Numbered from the stretch's first letter, positions 48,150 through 60,261 are shown. The stretch is 64,000 bases of DNA from Sialis fuliginosa (GCA_961205875.1 OY540809.1:28222267-28286266); one strand, 5' to 3'. A program made the numbers and translations. The notes: generated by a model not told the origin, from the sequence alone.

Positions 48150-49268
48150 CATTGCCTTAATTATTTTTATTAAAAAAACACATACCACGCATATTGTGTA
48201 GATAAATATCGATATCGATTCATATTCTTATTTTATTTTTTATGAAAACCGAAACAAATTTTAGAACAAAAATGTATTGTTGACTGGAATATAAATTAAA
48301 ACAAATAGATTCAAATTGGAAATGATGAAATATTGACGTGATTAGGTACATTTGTTTGAGAAGTTGGGTTCATTAAATATTTTGTTTGGATAATAATATA
48401 TTTTCCGGGCTTGTTTGCCATACTTTGTTGTCATGTAAATTCAATCAAAATCAAATAAACAACAAAAAATTATATTTGTTTGGATATACAGAAAAACGTA
48501 TTAATGTTGATTTATAGTAAATTTGTTATTTCGTTATTCGAGGGTTTCAATTCTCATTAATTTTATAAATCTAATTTTTTTATCATTTTTATATCTCTAT
48601 AGGTTTTTATTTATTTTTTATTGCATTAAAAATACAATCAGGAAATTTTAAAACTAAACCAATATCCGACTAGGGTAACATTGAAGATTTGGATGTGTCC
48701 TGAGGCGATTAAGGCTGAAAACATTTACGAGATCCGGAAAACAAGCCGTTTTTGTCAGATTTTTTATATTAATCTTTAATAGGTGTTGATATTAAATTAT
48801 CTTTGTGATAAAATTAATAATTTTTTTAATGAAAATCGTCAAATTAAAATAAACAGATAATTATGACATAAGTACTCACAAACCTTTTGTTGATATACTG
48901 ATAGCCTAGTATCATCTATCAACCTAGTAATGATAAACGATAAAGAAATGAATAGTATTTAAATAATCTTGAAATATTACAATTTCAGAGTAATATGTTA
49001 CGACAAAATTTTTAAACAATAAACAATTATCAGCATTTATATTTGAAAGGTGAATGACCATGCTAAAATTATTTTATCAAATAAATATTATTTGTATCTA
49101 CTTATCAAATATGTTTTTAGATCATATACATACATATATGATATGTAATTATCATATAAATAAATATTTTAAAAAAAACGTATATTATTTTAAATATACC
49201 TATATATGTATACAATATACTACTTACGTAGGTGCTATCAATTCTTATATATAACTCAATTACGCATA
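48150..49268. other. Intergenic, no gene seen
   Basis: AT-rich; the two overlapping frames near 49054-49323 lie on opposite strands of low-complexity DNA. Confidence 0.35.
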
Positions 49269-49272
49269 TACC

Positions 49273-50165
49273 CAGCGCCGGCTTTAGGGGCAGGGGGCAA
49301 ACCATGTGACTTTTTTGGTTCAAATCAGTGTACAGGCTGTAATTTTTGAGTCAACTTATTTTTAATCTTTACATTTTTTGTCGATCTGTTAAACCCGATT
49401 TAGCAAAAAATATTGCTAAATATAAACCATGTAATTTTTTTTAAATCTAAAAAATCGATTATTGATAGCTTCTATTTAACAAATCTATATTTTCTTCAAA
49501 TTCTTGTAAAAATATTAGTTTTTATGAAAAAAGTACAAGCACTGCTAGGCCAATCCCCAGAAAAATGTATTAGGAAATGTATGATTTTTCACGTTTTGCG
49601 TTTTAACTGCAACCCTATCACGAAATCCATCAAAACTGTAGGTAATTTTTGTTCTCTATAAAATTACAAAGAAAATAAATTAAAAATGAACTCATTATGT
49701 TTATTTGTTAAGGAGATATGGTCAATCAATCATTTTAGTTTTGATCTGTTAAATTACGACGTATAGAATGCTCACATACATCTTATGATGCACGGAGACC
49801 CAATTTCACGACGACATATCTCCGGTTCTATTAGTGGTAGAGAGTTTAAACTGAGCTTATTTTATTCGTAATGTAGTCTAGAATAATTAAGTTTTATGAA
49901 TTTTTTTCATCAGCGTCGTTAAAAAAATGTGTATACTGAGATATTAACTATTAACGTATTTGTTAATTTATCAATTTTAATTTGTTAATAATAGGGGAAG
50001 GGGTCTCGGCGGTCTTAGGGCTTTTGATAAACTTAAAGTTAATGATGTAAGCTATATTTTATTTAAATTGGAGTTTGTAGGATCGCGCCAAGCTGAGATA
50101 TTAAATATTCAACTCATTTGTTAATTTATCAATTTTAATTGACATTTTCGGTGATTTTTGAACAT
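49273..50165 (+). mobile_element. hAT-like element H2, copy without right end
   Basis: It starts CAGCGCCGGCTTTAGGGGCA and aligns with 59628-60170: TTGGTTCAAATCAGTGTACA, GGATCGCGCCAAGCTGAGAT and ATTTTAATTGACATTTTCGG are shared. It carries about 450 extra bases (49480-49960) relative to the shorter copy. The right end is missing. Confidence 0.6.
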
Positions 50166-50169
50166 TTTT

Positions 50170-51335
50170 TACTACTGGAATTATTATGGCAGTAACTATG
50201 AGAAAAAACCTATAATTTATTAATAAATGATATAATTTGTTCTCAGTTTTGTAATATCAAATTTTCTTTAATACAATTAGCTAAACGTCAATAGAAAAAT
50301 ATGAAACAAATTATAACAAACATAGGTTACAAAAAATATTTATTTTGAAACACACAAACGAAATACCTTTGAATCTAAATTCCTTATTTGAAATCAAGAA
50401 CCACCAAAAAATACATTACGTATAAATATTTAAATCTGATTTTTTATTTGAGATCGGTTGAAGGTACATATGCTATTTCTATTTTTGTGATTTATAAATT
50501 CTACCTCATTGGTATTCATTAGGGAGCTACAAGGGTTAATACGCGGCATGTGTTACAAAAGAACTATATTTCTTATGTGGAGAAACTAAAACGGTATAAA
50601 AAGGACCATGTACGTGGAGAAACTCTACGATTTTATTTTCAAATAGAACTTCTACTTTGTATTACTTTATCATTCTGTATTTTGTCAACTATTAAATGAA
50701 GATCTTTAATGGATTTTCTCGCATGGTATATTTTTTATTTTGACATTATCAGGAACCTCATAGACGTTGAAAAAATATTTATAGTATTATATAATATCAC
50801 AATTAAGTATTATATACTTATTTATGAAACAATTATATCTAGGTACGTCCAATTTAAGAATATAGGTAATAATAATAAGATATCATGGTTTGGCTATAAA
50901 ATGCACACTATAGGTATATTAATTAATAAGGTTGTCAACTTCGTCAATTTTTCAAAAGATGTTGATGATGAGGATTTCTGTTAATTTATTACGTTTTGCG
51001 AGCTGTAGTGTGTTGCCGTCACTTAAAAATTTCAATTTCCCGACAAATTGAACTTTGTTTAAATTTTTATAAGAAAAAGTTAAAACCAATCGATATTAAG
51101 CTGTAATGTTCTCATTTAGAAAATGTAACTTTAAGTATATAAATAAATCACTTCAGTTAATTTCTATTAAAATTTAATTAAAGGAACCATATATAAAGAG
51201 TTCAAATAAAAATAAAACATAAATCAACTTTTTTTATCTCAACAGTTTTCAATTTCAAAATTAACTATGGATTTATAAATAAAAACAACTTGTTTGTCTA
51301 AACGTCAGAAATTATATATTAAGAAAAATAATAAA
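50170..51335. other. Intergenic, no gene seen
   Basis: The 91-codon frame at 50709-50984 has no recognised domain and the amino-acid content of AT-rich chance frames. Confidence 0.35.
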
Positions 51336-51372
51336 TGCAAGCTTTCGATTCACTGAATCATCGTCAGGCTAT
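51336..51372 (-). ncRNA. Second hammerhead-ribozyme-like core
   Basis: Read on the minus strand, CTGACGA, a GATTC/GAATC stem with a 3-base loop, then GAAAGC (51367 down to 51341). As at 16359, one extra base lies between the CTGANGA box and the stem. No convincing stem I was found around it. Probably a retroelement relic. Confidence 0.2.
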
Positions 51373-51921
51373 TAAGAAAGAACAAAATGTGATAACGATG
51401 TCGTTATCTCAACAATATTCATTGTTTATATACGAGTATATACAATATATAGGTATGTAAAAATATATATAAAGTTGTCTGGTGTTAAAAAGGTGGATAT
51501 AAAAATTTAACCTCTAACCTCCTTTAACAAAACATCCGTACATCGTATATAATATGTAATGTATGTGTACTATTTTTGTCAGCAAATCGCATTACATTTG
51601 ATCTGAACGAAATTTAACTTTGCTGCTTACCCGCGTGGATGTATTTTCTATTACCTACTCTATATATCAATAATAGAAGGTCAATAATAGAGAGGTCGCA
51701 CACGCAGAGCCGTACTTCTACATTTGTACGCCCGAGGTGCAAATAGAACAGCAAGTTCCATTTTTTATAGCAGCTGTCGAGGTCAGTGAATATTATTTTC
51801 CTACGCCAGGCTTTCAGCGAGTGCCTCTGCACACACGTTATTTTATAATACTTAAAAAAAACGTTTGTTGTGAATTATCTATTACAGATAGACGTATGCT
51901 GTCTATGACAGCCTATCAAAG

Positions 51922-52470
51922 AGTACGTTTACACAGTGCTGTTGTTCCGGTTTTACTATAACCGATGTAATTAAATCGTTTTTAGCAATACTGTTTAAAC
52001 TAACGAGATAAGTAACATCAGCTGGAATTATAATTCCGATTTAAAGTACTTACGCTATAAGTTCGATGGCGTACCAACAAGAAATCCCAAAAATACTTTG
52101 TCTCCTCTACGTTCCAGGAATCACACTTTCTTTTGTTTTCAATCTCTTCGTCTCAGGTGTTTTAACCATGTTTTAACTGACAACGCTTTTTCAAATGTTA
52201 ATGCGAAGTGCATTACGATGAAATCCTTACACTCCGTAGATACTTATATTTTTTGGGGTTGGTTAAATAGATATAACTATGTCCATGCAGTTTACACACG
52301 TTTTTATTCCTGCTCTATTCCGGTTTAGTTATGCTAAACCAAGAGGAATAGCATAACTAAACCTGATTAGTTATGTAAGGTGTAAAGCGCCATCTACACG
52401 AACTTTTACACCCAGTTTTATTACATCGGTTACAGTAAAACCGTAATAATAGCGCTGTGTAAACGTATTT
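51922..52470. mobile_element. Foldback MITE with about 50-bp terminal inverted repeats
   Basis: AGTACGTTTACACAGTGCTG at the left and AGCGCTGTGTAAACGTATT at the right continue inward through GGTTTTACTATAACCGATGT against ACATCGGTTACAGTAAAACC. A central palindrome (GTTTAGTTATGCTA / TAGCATAACTAAAC) lies at 52323-52359. No target duplication was found. The frames here (51737-51961, 52098-52328) cross the ends. Confidence 0.65.
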
Positions 52471-52535
52471 ATAGACTTTTATGAAAGTTAAACCCTATAA
52501 TCTATATAAGTTCCAAACATGAACAATATGCACAC

Positions 52536-53430
52536 TAGAGTGGTCCTTATATAAGGTTAGGACGAATTTTGACCGGACCGCTCCCCAAATCAGCTCCAAA
52601 TAATTCAAAAAGAATGTGGAGAAAGTTTCAGCCCTCTATCTTAAAAAATGGCCATTACCAGAGGGGGTGATTTTTCCATTTAAAATACGCGTGTTTTTTC
52701 GATTTTTCAAAGACCTGCGTACTAGAGTGTCTTAAACTCTTTCTAAAAATCTAGAATACTCATGAAAGCATCCCTGGTATTCATATTCCATATCTTGATG
52801 GATAAAGTAAACTTCTGATTCAACGTTGACAGCTATTTGGGTCATTCCATCAAGAAAATTATAAAAAAAATTGTTTTGTATAATTTCTGAATAATTTTGT
52901 CAGAAAAACGTTTGACAATAAAACATTGATCTTGAAATAAATAAAACATTGATTCTAAAATCAAAAAAGATCATTCCATATCATTTTTTAATGGCGCGAC
53001 CAATTTTTTTTTTCATTTTTAATTTTAAAATAAATTTTTTTTTGTCAAGATCAATATTTTCATATCAAACGTTTTTCTGGCAAAATTATCCAGAAATTAT
53101 ACAAAAATTTTTTTTTATAATTTTCTCTTGATGAAATGACCCTATGACCCATATAGCTGTGAACGTTGAATCAGAAGTTTACTTTATCCATCTAGATATG
53201 GAATATGAGTACCCAGGGATGCTTTCATGAGTATTCTAGATTTTTAGAAAGAGTTTAAGACACTCTAGTACGCAGGTCTTTGAAAAATCGAAAAAACACG
53301 CGTATTTTAAATGGCCATTTTTTAAGATAGAGGGCTAAAACTTTTTCCACATTCTTTTTGAACTATTTGGGGCTGATTTGAGGGGCGGTCCGGTCAAAAT
53401 TCATCATAACTCCATATAAGAACCACCCTA
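52536..53430. mobile_element. hAT-type foldback, 895 bp, arms about 390 bp
   Basis: The ends are TAGAGTGGTCC and GAACCACCCTA. ATGCACAC at 52528-52535 and 53431-53438 is a perfect 8-bp duplication. The arms (52536-52934 and 53045-53430) remain highly similar along their length, e.g. GTCTTAAACTCTTTCTAAAA, CTTCTGATTCAACGTT and AAATGGCCATT blocks, around a loop of about 110 bp. Almost the whole element can fold into one hairpin. It has no gene. Confidence 0.85.
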
Positions 53431-53439
53431 ATGCACACC

Positions 53440-54288
53440 CATGTACTAAATTATGACAAATACAATAAGTCTCGGAATGATAAAAATATAAATTAATTTT
53501 TTTATACTTTTATATTATGAAATATAAATTCAGATCAAAAGCAGTATAACATTATTCTGTGAGTGAAAATATTATACAGACTTCAACACGATACTCAAAA
53601 TTGAATTATAAAATAATCATTGAAACGTATGTACATACATTATTCGAAAAAAAGCTCTTATACAGCATTTCAATTTTAAATCAAAGTTGTTTCTTTTGAA
53701 TAGCACCTTCTTTTGTTATCCTTGAACATACCAAAGGGAATTACACAAGGATTTCGAAAATTAGATTTCCAAACGATGAAAGCTAGAACATTGTGGAATA
53801 AGAAACTAGAATTTATTATTAGTTTATCAATTAAAATAACAGTTGGCGTTCAGATGATTATAATAAGAATATACATTTCAATCAAGATAGATTTATTTAT
53901 ACTACTAGTTGTAATATACCATTTTATTTAATCATTTAAAATGATTCAGTTATAAAATAAAACTAAAATAGATTATAAATAGGTATATACCATACATGAC
54001 TTGTAAAAATTAAAATTTAAATAAAATCCAATTTCTATTGCATTTTAGGTTGCATTAAGTAAAACAATATCTAATCAACCATTTCAGAGATATGAGCAAT
54101 TGGAAATTTACAAGAGATGAATTTCTCAGCAAACACAAGTACACATATTATCTAATTCCAATGCGTTGCTGGGAATCGCATATATGTTTTATATAATGTA
54201 TATATGTACATCTTTTTAAGTTAGTACTATATATGGATACGTATTTAAATATACCTACTCTTTCTAGGCAGCTTGTATATTACATACT
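53440..54288. other. Intergenic, no gene seen
   Basis: The 72-codon frame at 53713 has no recognised domain. Confidence 0.35.
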
Positions 54289-54292
54289 ATAA

Positions 54293-56108
54293 CTAGCGAA
54301 CTTGCCCGCTGCTTCACTCGCGTTGTATAATTTCATTATGTTGGCTGCACAAATAATATTTTAAGACAGGGAATGAAATATAAATTTTTTTTTTATTCAT
54401 TATACAAAATATCTCGGTTACTATGCAAGAAGGGTTAGTTTTCTTCCTAAAATCCCCTCCCTCGAAGTATTTTTCCTTTCGGATCGAATTAAACTAATTA
54501 CAAAACTCCGTACGTGACTGGGGATAATTATTATTTTTTTTTTTTTATTCACTAGGGGAACAGAAGGCAAAACGGCTCACTTAATAAAAAAACGAGTTTT
54601 TCAAAGAAAATATATGCTAATTATTCATTGTTTTGTAACATTATAAATCAGTCGTTATATCTTTATGATATGTATTATCTACATTAATTATAAATTACAG
54701 AAAAAAGATATTGGATGGTTTCCAATACCCTCCTTTTGGTGCGTTTTACCTTCATAGCGAGGTAAAATGGACCAAATCATCCAATATTTTTTTTTCTGAC
54801 CTAAATTGTAAAAATTATGTTTTTAATAAAATAAATTATTTAGTGACATCTTTCGCACAAATATACTGCTTCATCATCATCGTCATCGATACCAGCGCAC
54901 TTACAGTGGACCCACAAACGACACCCTGCACATTGCACCGACCCTTCGTTTCACTGTGAATACAAATTAGAGACACTCGGTGTCATTCTCTTTAGAAGAG
55001 CTAGAATCTCTCTTCTTTTTGTAATTTTTATTTTTATTTGGTTGCCCGTTATGCCCGGACCGTTTTTCCTTTTCGGTTGTTATCAAATCAATCAAATTTT
55101 TTTAGGTTATGTCGGCAGTATTGTTTTATTCTCTCTACATCAAAACTAGAATAAACTATCGACATTCAATGTATGCAACATTAAAACTCATTTTAGTAAA
55201 CTATATTAAACTAAAGGTTTATGCAAAAATAGCAAATATTACATCAAGATATAAAAAAAATCACTTACTTTGCTAAAACACTGTATCCACTTGTGACAGA
55301 TTCAAGCGCACTGACCAAATGTGGGAGAAGGTTACACTATCAACTGAGACCATTAGTCATTAATTGGTATTAATAGTTCAAAAGTTATTAAGGTGGTTCC
55401 TTGTACCTGCAGGGACCGTTTTGCCTACTTATACAAAATCGTAATCTCGGATCTTACAATTAGTTAAAAATTACAAAAACCCACTCCCTATCTACCCCGC
55501 CATTAGGGATTGAATGTCGAAATTTTTATTTTAATAGAAGACTATTTTGTCCGAATTTACCTTTACCCCCTCTTACGCTATTTGGGGTTCAATGTCGAAA
55601 TTTTTATTTTTATTGAATATTATTTTGTCCGAATTTATTATTATAAAATTAAAATTACTTATTTAATTAAATTAATGATGTAGATAAATATATCAAAATT
55701 TTAAAAATTTAACACCAACCACCCTCCCCTCCGAATTTTCGAAAATACTAATTGTCTTGTAGAATATTTGTGCCAAGTTTCATTCGAGTGAGTACAAACA
55801 AACAAAATTTTCTCAAACAAACATCATTCAAGGGTTGTTTGGGAAATGCTGAAATACGTGTTTCATTATTTGTAGTGTAGTAAGATTGTAGAGTATTTAT
55901 TTAAAGTTTCAAATAAATCCGATCAAAAAAATATATTTTTCCCATACAAACTTTTACACCACCTTTTACCCCCTTAGGGGTTAAATTTCAAAAAAATTCT
56001 TTCTTAGTGAGTGTTTACATCATAAAAGGAAGACAGCCCTGAAATTTCACGTTTCTAGGGTCTGGGATTTCGGCTCGGCGATGGTGAATTAGTCAGTCAG
56101 GACATGTT
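54293..56108 (-). repeat. Long dispersed repeat R4, minus strand
   Basis: On the minus strand it opens near 56108 with a TCCTGACTGAC start and TCACCATCGCCGAGCC, continues with CCCCTAAGGGGGTAAAAGGT, and closes near 54293 with an AACGCGAGTGAAGCAGCGGG block before CAAGTTCGCTAG. Repeats with this opening and closing are widespread in insect genomes and often classed as Helitron-like (recalled). Frame 54711-54959 lies inside and is not clearly a gene. It includes a local tandem duplication at 55495-55640. Confidence 0.45.
55495..55640. repeat. Two-unit tandem duplication, about 72-bp period
   Basis: TGAATGTCGAAATTTTTATT then GACTATTTTGTCCGAATTTA in the first unit returns as TCAATGTCGAAATTTTTATT then ATTATTTTGTCCGAATTTAT in the second. 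Confidence 0.6.
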
Positions 56109-56163
56109 ATTATTATATATGTACGTATATCGATAAAAAATTAAATATCTTTTTCTCGTATTA

Positions 56164-56355
56164 TACAGGTGATTTACAGATAGTGTAAAAAAATATTACA
56201 GTAAATCGAGGATGTAATTTTAAGCAAAAAACCTTACTTATGTGAACCTATGTCCGGAAATTCTTCGTGAGGTAGTTACAGTCTTTTACCCAAAATTAGT
56301 GTTTATTTTTTGTGCTAGAGTTATGTTTGATACAGACAAAAGATTATTAACATAT
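56164..56355 (+). mobile_element. Fragment of TA foldback family A (left arm)
   Basis: It starts CAGGTGATTTACAG after TATA and shares GTCCGGAAATTCTTCG, TACCCAAAATTAGTGTTTAT and GTTATG...TTTGATACAG with the arm at 589-800. No right arm is evident. Confidence 0.45.
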
Positions 56356-56999
56356 TGAGGACTTTTTTTAGAAGTCGTCCATCTACTGTATTTTTTAACA
56401 TTTCATAGCACATTATAATGTCCCTAAACAAATTTTAATGTTAATAGAACGACCTATTGATAACCTTAAAAAAATCAAATTATTACCAATATCAACATGG
56501 TACAGTGAACGAATAATACGATCATTTAAATTAGCAATAATTACTTGATACTTCAAGTACTTTCACTGATTATGAATACTTGCGACAGATCTAGCTATAG
56601 CGACAACTTTCTTGGTTATTGATGCGTGGGAACCGTCATACGTTACCTTACAAATATTACATCTGTCCAATCTGAATGCAATTAATATTTTTAAAAGAGC
56701 AAGGAAAAAAGTCATAAAATAAATATCATTAAGCTGTGGTTTTTGAGGGTTCTGTAGAAAACTTGGACCCCTTATAGTTTCGCTCTTTCCGTCCGTCCAT
56801 TTGTAATAAATTTTATACCTATTAAGATGAGATTTGGTATACGAACGTAGATTGATAACCCAAAAATAGAAACGATGAGATTTAAAAAAATAGATTGAAA
56901 AATATATACTAAAAAATTTTATTTCACTTATTCTATTGAGTGAGATGTCTTTAGATAAGTCTCCTAAATGACCTTTTGATTTTAACATTTCAGTCACGA

Positions 57000-58620
57000 T
57001 AGTGCGAGAGCTGATGACATATTTTTCTGCCCCATCTGAGCACTAGGCAGACTTAAGGAAATCGTTTATTTATATGTTGTACATCATGGGAAAAATAGTC
57101 CCAACCCCCACACCCGGGGATAAAGGGGTTTAATTCCTTAGTGAACATGTAAAGAAAAAGTGCATTTTTGCCCCATGTGAGCACTAATAAAATCACCACA
57201 GGGAGTTAGTTTATGAAAAGTTAGATAGTGAAAGTGCAACGGGCAGACGCGTAGGGTGGGGATAAGGGGCAGGCAGACGCACTCAAAGATGCAATATTTT
57301 TTTTGAAAATTGCCCCATTTGAGCATTGATGAATTTTGGAGGGATGGCAGTTTTTGATCTGTAGATGATCGAAAAAACAAAGGCAGACGCGTAGGATTGG
57401 GATAAGGGACGGGCAGACGCGCTCAAACATGTAATTTTTTTAATGAAAATTGTCTCATTTGAGCATTGATGAATTTTTTGAAGGATGGCAGGTTTTGATC
57501 TGTAGATGACCGAAAAAACACAGGCAGACGTGTAGTGTGGCGATAAGGGGAGGGCAGACGCAATTGAAAGTGGCAAAGGGTTGTAAAATTTTTAAAAACA
57601 TTGTATCTTCGGTACTAAATATTCCACCGATGATATCAAATATGTTTTAGAATCATCTAAGTAAGAAGAAAATATGTCTCTTGTAGTTTTTTTTATGTTA
57701 AGTACCGTTTTGCTGAAATGTGTAAATTTATTAAACTCAAAGTCCCAAGGTCCTGAGTTCGAATCCCAAAGAGTTCTGTTTTATTTATTTATTTTTTGTT
57801 TTTTGCTTATTACACAGAATAAGAAGAATATAATCAAAATATAATAAAAAAAAATTTCAGCGCCTACTTTTTTACACGTTTAATATTTTTTTTTAGATTT
57901 TCATATTAATGAAATTTTTCCTTTTCGTGTTAGTTGGGGGTAAACAAATGTGTTTTCAAAGAACTAATGTGTTATCCAGAGAGTCATTGCGGACAACTTC
58001 AAGCAAAAAAAAAATTGCAAAACAACCCAGTTAAAAAAATAGGATAACACTTTCAATTGCGTCTGCCCATCCCTTATCCCCACACTACGCGTCTGCCTGT
58101 GTTTTTTCGGTCATCTACAGATTAAAACCTGTCATCCTTCAAAAAATTCATCAATGCTCAAATGAGACAATTTTCATTAAAAAAATTACATGTTTGAGCG
58201 CGTCTGCCCGTCCCTTATCCCCATTCTACGCATCTGCCGTTGTTTTTTCGATCATCTACAGATCAAAAACTGCCATCCCTCCAAAATTCATCAATGCTCA
58301 AATGGGGCAATTTTCAAAAAAAATATTGCATCTTTGAGTGCGTCTGCCTGCCCCTTATCCCCACCCTACGCGTCTGCCCGTTGCACTTTCACTATCTAAC
58401 TTTTCATAAACTAACTCCCTGTGGTGATTTTATTAGTGCTCACATGGGGCAAAAATGCACTTTTTCTTTACATGTTCACTAAGGAATTAAACCCCTTTAT
58501 CCCCGGGTGTGGGGGTTGGGACTATTTTTCCCATGATGTACAACATATAAATAAACGATTTCCGTAAGTCTGCCTAGTGCTCAGATGGGGCAGAAAAATA
58601 TGTCATCAGCTCTCGCACTA
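57000..58620. mobile_element. 1.62-kb foldback element with tandem repeats inside its arms
   Basis: The arms (57000-57573 and 58048-58620) are reverse complements of about 573 bp with only scattered differences. The outer ends are TAGTGCGAGAGCTGATGACA and complement. CGA lies on both outside edges (56997-56999, 58621-58623), a possible 3-bp duplication. Each arm has about 2.4 units of a 140-bp tandem repeat beginning GCAGACGCGTAG (57243, 57383, 57524). Mirrored frames in both arms (e.g. 57138-57380 and 58240-58482) encode the same 80 residues but have no known domain. The arrangement matches FB/Galileo-style foldback elements. The loop contains a tRNA-like B box at 57750. Confidence 0.85.
57735..57775 (+). 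other. tRNA B-box-like sequence in the foldback loop
   Basis: GAGTTCGAATCCCAAAG contains GTTCGAATCC, a strong match to the RNA polymerase III B box (GGTTCGANTCC). No A box or tRNA fold is visible upstream, so it may be a SINE or tRNA fragment picked up by the element. Confidence 0.3.
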
Positions 58621-58841
58621 CGACATATTTGCTTGTCAAAAATTTGGAAAAAAAATCCAGAATGTAACTTTTTATTAGTACTATCGATAGAAATTATATC
58701 GAACACTAGCAAAAATAATGAAAAATTTTGAAATAACTTTTTTTTATAAATTGTCACACGTTAAGATGAAAAAGCTCTTGATACGTATTATCAAATAGAG
58801 AATGCTAGTGAGAATGGCTACGGAACCCTATCATGTGCGTG

Positions 58842-59615
58842 CACCTGGACGGTTTATTATTTAAAAAATCTTATTTTTGGACCTTATTAAAGAATATAGA
58901 TATTCGTTATTACGTCCTGTATCATATTCTGAAAATGATAATAGGTAGTTAATTAAATACAATAGTACAACGTAAACAAAATACCGGTATTCTCCATTTA
59001 CAATCTGGGATGTTACCATCGCAAACTTATACAATTATTTAATAACAGAAACGTGAGCGCATGCAATTAATTAAGACCACCCTGTACACAGTCTGGTGTA
59101 TAAATGTACACAGCATTCAGAGTAATAGTATTTCCATGCTTCACTTAGGGGATATTGTTACATCACATTAGGTATGTTATGCACTGGGTAATTCCGTTTC
59201 ATTAGAAACCACCGGCGAATGGGGAACACTGTTATTCAGAAAATGCCGCCCGCGCCGCCCGGTGCCACACTTGTGGACTAATGGAGCGAATTCGGTTTTG
59301 TATAAATATACGCTGAATTTTAAACACATATATAGGTATGTATGTGCTCGTAGTATGTATAGAAATATATTGTGCAATGTTAAGTGGTTATATAATGGTT
59401 TATTTGTTAATTGGATTTCAGCATTTCAGTTTTTGCGGAGTGCTAGTTGATGCATTGAAACAGTAATGTACTTGTCTAATACATATATGTAGTATTTTAT
59501 ACAATTTTTAATAATGTATGCACGAAGATAAATATTTCATAACAATCACTCAATTTAAAAAAAAATACTATTTTATTCACTATTCTTAAAACAGGAGACA
59601 TTTTTGTAATTATTC
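58842..59615. other. Intergenic with a short GC-rich islet, no gene called
   Basis: At 59205-59290 the sequence is unusually GC-rich (GCCGCCCGCGCCGCCC). A minus-strand frame across it (59177-59377) reads CGTGRRGRHFLNNSVPHSPV, which is less AT-biased than other frames here, but I recognise no family. It may be an old exon or repeat remnant. Confidence 0.3.
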
Positions 59616-59627
59616 CATATTAATGAT

Positions 59628-60252
59628 CAATATCGGCTTTGGGGGGGGGGGGGGGGGGCGAACCAGGGCGCCAGGCCAGGTGGGGCGGCGCACAATGGAG
59701 CATAAGTCACTTTTTTGGATCAAATCAGTGTACAGGCTGTAATTTTTGAGTAAAATTTTTTTTTTATCTTTAAATTTTTTGTTGATCAGTTAAACCCGAT
59801 TAAGCAAAAAATATAGCTAAATATAAACAATGTTAATTTGTAAAAAATCGATTATTTGATAGCTGTCTTAGGGCATTTGATAGTCTTAAAGTTAATGATG
59901 TAAGCTATATTTAAAAAAAAAGTTTGAGTCTGTAGGATCGCGCCAAGCTGAGATATTAATTATTCAACTTATTTGTTAATTTATCATTTTTAATTTGTTC
60001 ATAATAGGGGAAGGAGGTCTCGACGGTCTTAGAACATTTCATAGTCTTAAAGTTAATGATGTAAGCTATATATTTAAAAAAAAGTTTGAGTCTGTAGGAT
60101 CGCGCCAAGCTGAGATATGAATTATTCAACTTATTTGTTAATTTATCAATTTTAATTGACATTTTCGGTGATTTTTTAATATTTTTTTAGGGGGAGAGAG
60201 GGCGGAAAAATAAATCTCGACCAGGGCGCCAGATTTGCTAAGGCCGGCACTG
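59628..60252 (+). mobile_element. hAT-like element H2, copy with both ends
   Basis: The left end is CAATATCGGCTTTGGGG and the right end CTAAGGCCGGCACTG, matching the CAGTGCCGGCCTTAG type when reversed. The flanks TTAATGAT (59620-59627) and TTAGTGAT (60253-60260) agree at 7 of 8 positions. AGGGCGCC occurs near both ends. A run of 18 G (59641-59658) follows the left end. It is a relative of 49273-50165. A 161-bp tandem duplication fills its centre. Confidence 0.75.
59883..60165. repeat. Tandem duplication, 161-bp period, inside H2
   Basis: GTCTTAAAGTTAATGATG starts at 59883 and at 60044, and GGATCGCGCCAAGCTGAGAT follows in both units. The copy at 49273 has only one complete unit, so the duplication arose in this lineage. 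Confidence 0.75.
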
Positions 60253-60261
60253 TTAGTGATA

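Larger units (their letters stand above)
56745..58840. repeat. R2-like repeat interrupted by the 1.62-kb foldback
   Basis: GGTTCTGTAG with a CTCTTTCCGTCCGTCC block (56749-56802) at the left and GGCTACGGAACCCTATCATG (58818-58837) at the right look like the two ends of an older repeat with GGTTC(C/T)GTAG-type termini. Everything between 57000 and 58620 is a younger insert. The frame 56563-56997 (-) runs across this boundary. Confidence 0.4.

Noticed and set aside
50709..50984. 91-codon open frame
   Set aside because: Dominated by Ile, Tyr, Asn, Lys and Phe with no domain; consistent with chance.
54711..54959. 82-codon frame with CysThr-rich end
   Set aside because: It lies inside the R4 repeat and I recognise no domain on either strand.
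57221..58482. Frames resembling a repetitive secreted protein
   Set aside because: They lie wholly in the inverted arms of a foldback element and mirror each other.
57000..58620. CACTA-type transposon
   Set aside because: The termini are TAGTG at the left and CACTA at the right, the reverse of the CACTA superfamily orientation.
59177..59377. GC-rich minus-strand frame
   Set aside because: Possible old exon or repeat, but no family, splice signal or second copy supports a gene call.
59956..60162. Minus-strand frame with repeated residues KIDKLTNKLNNSYL / NDKLTNKLNN
   Set aside because: The protein repeat is only the 161-bp DNA duplication inside the H2 transposon.
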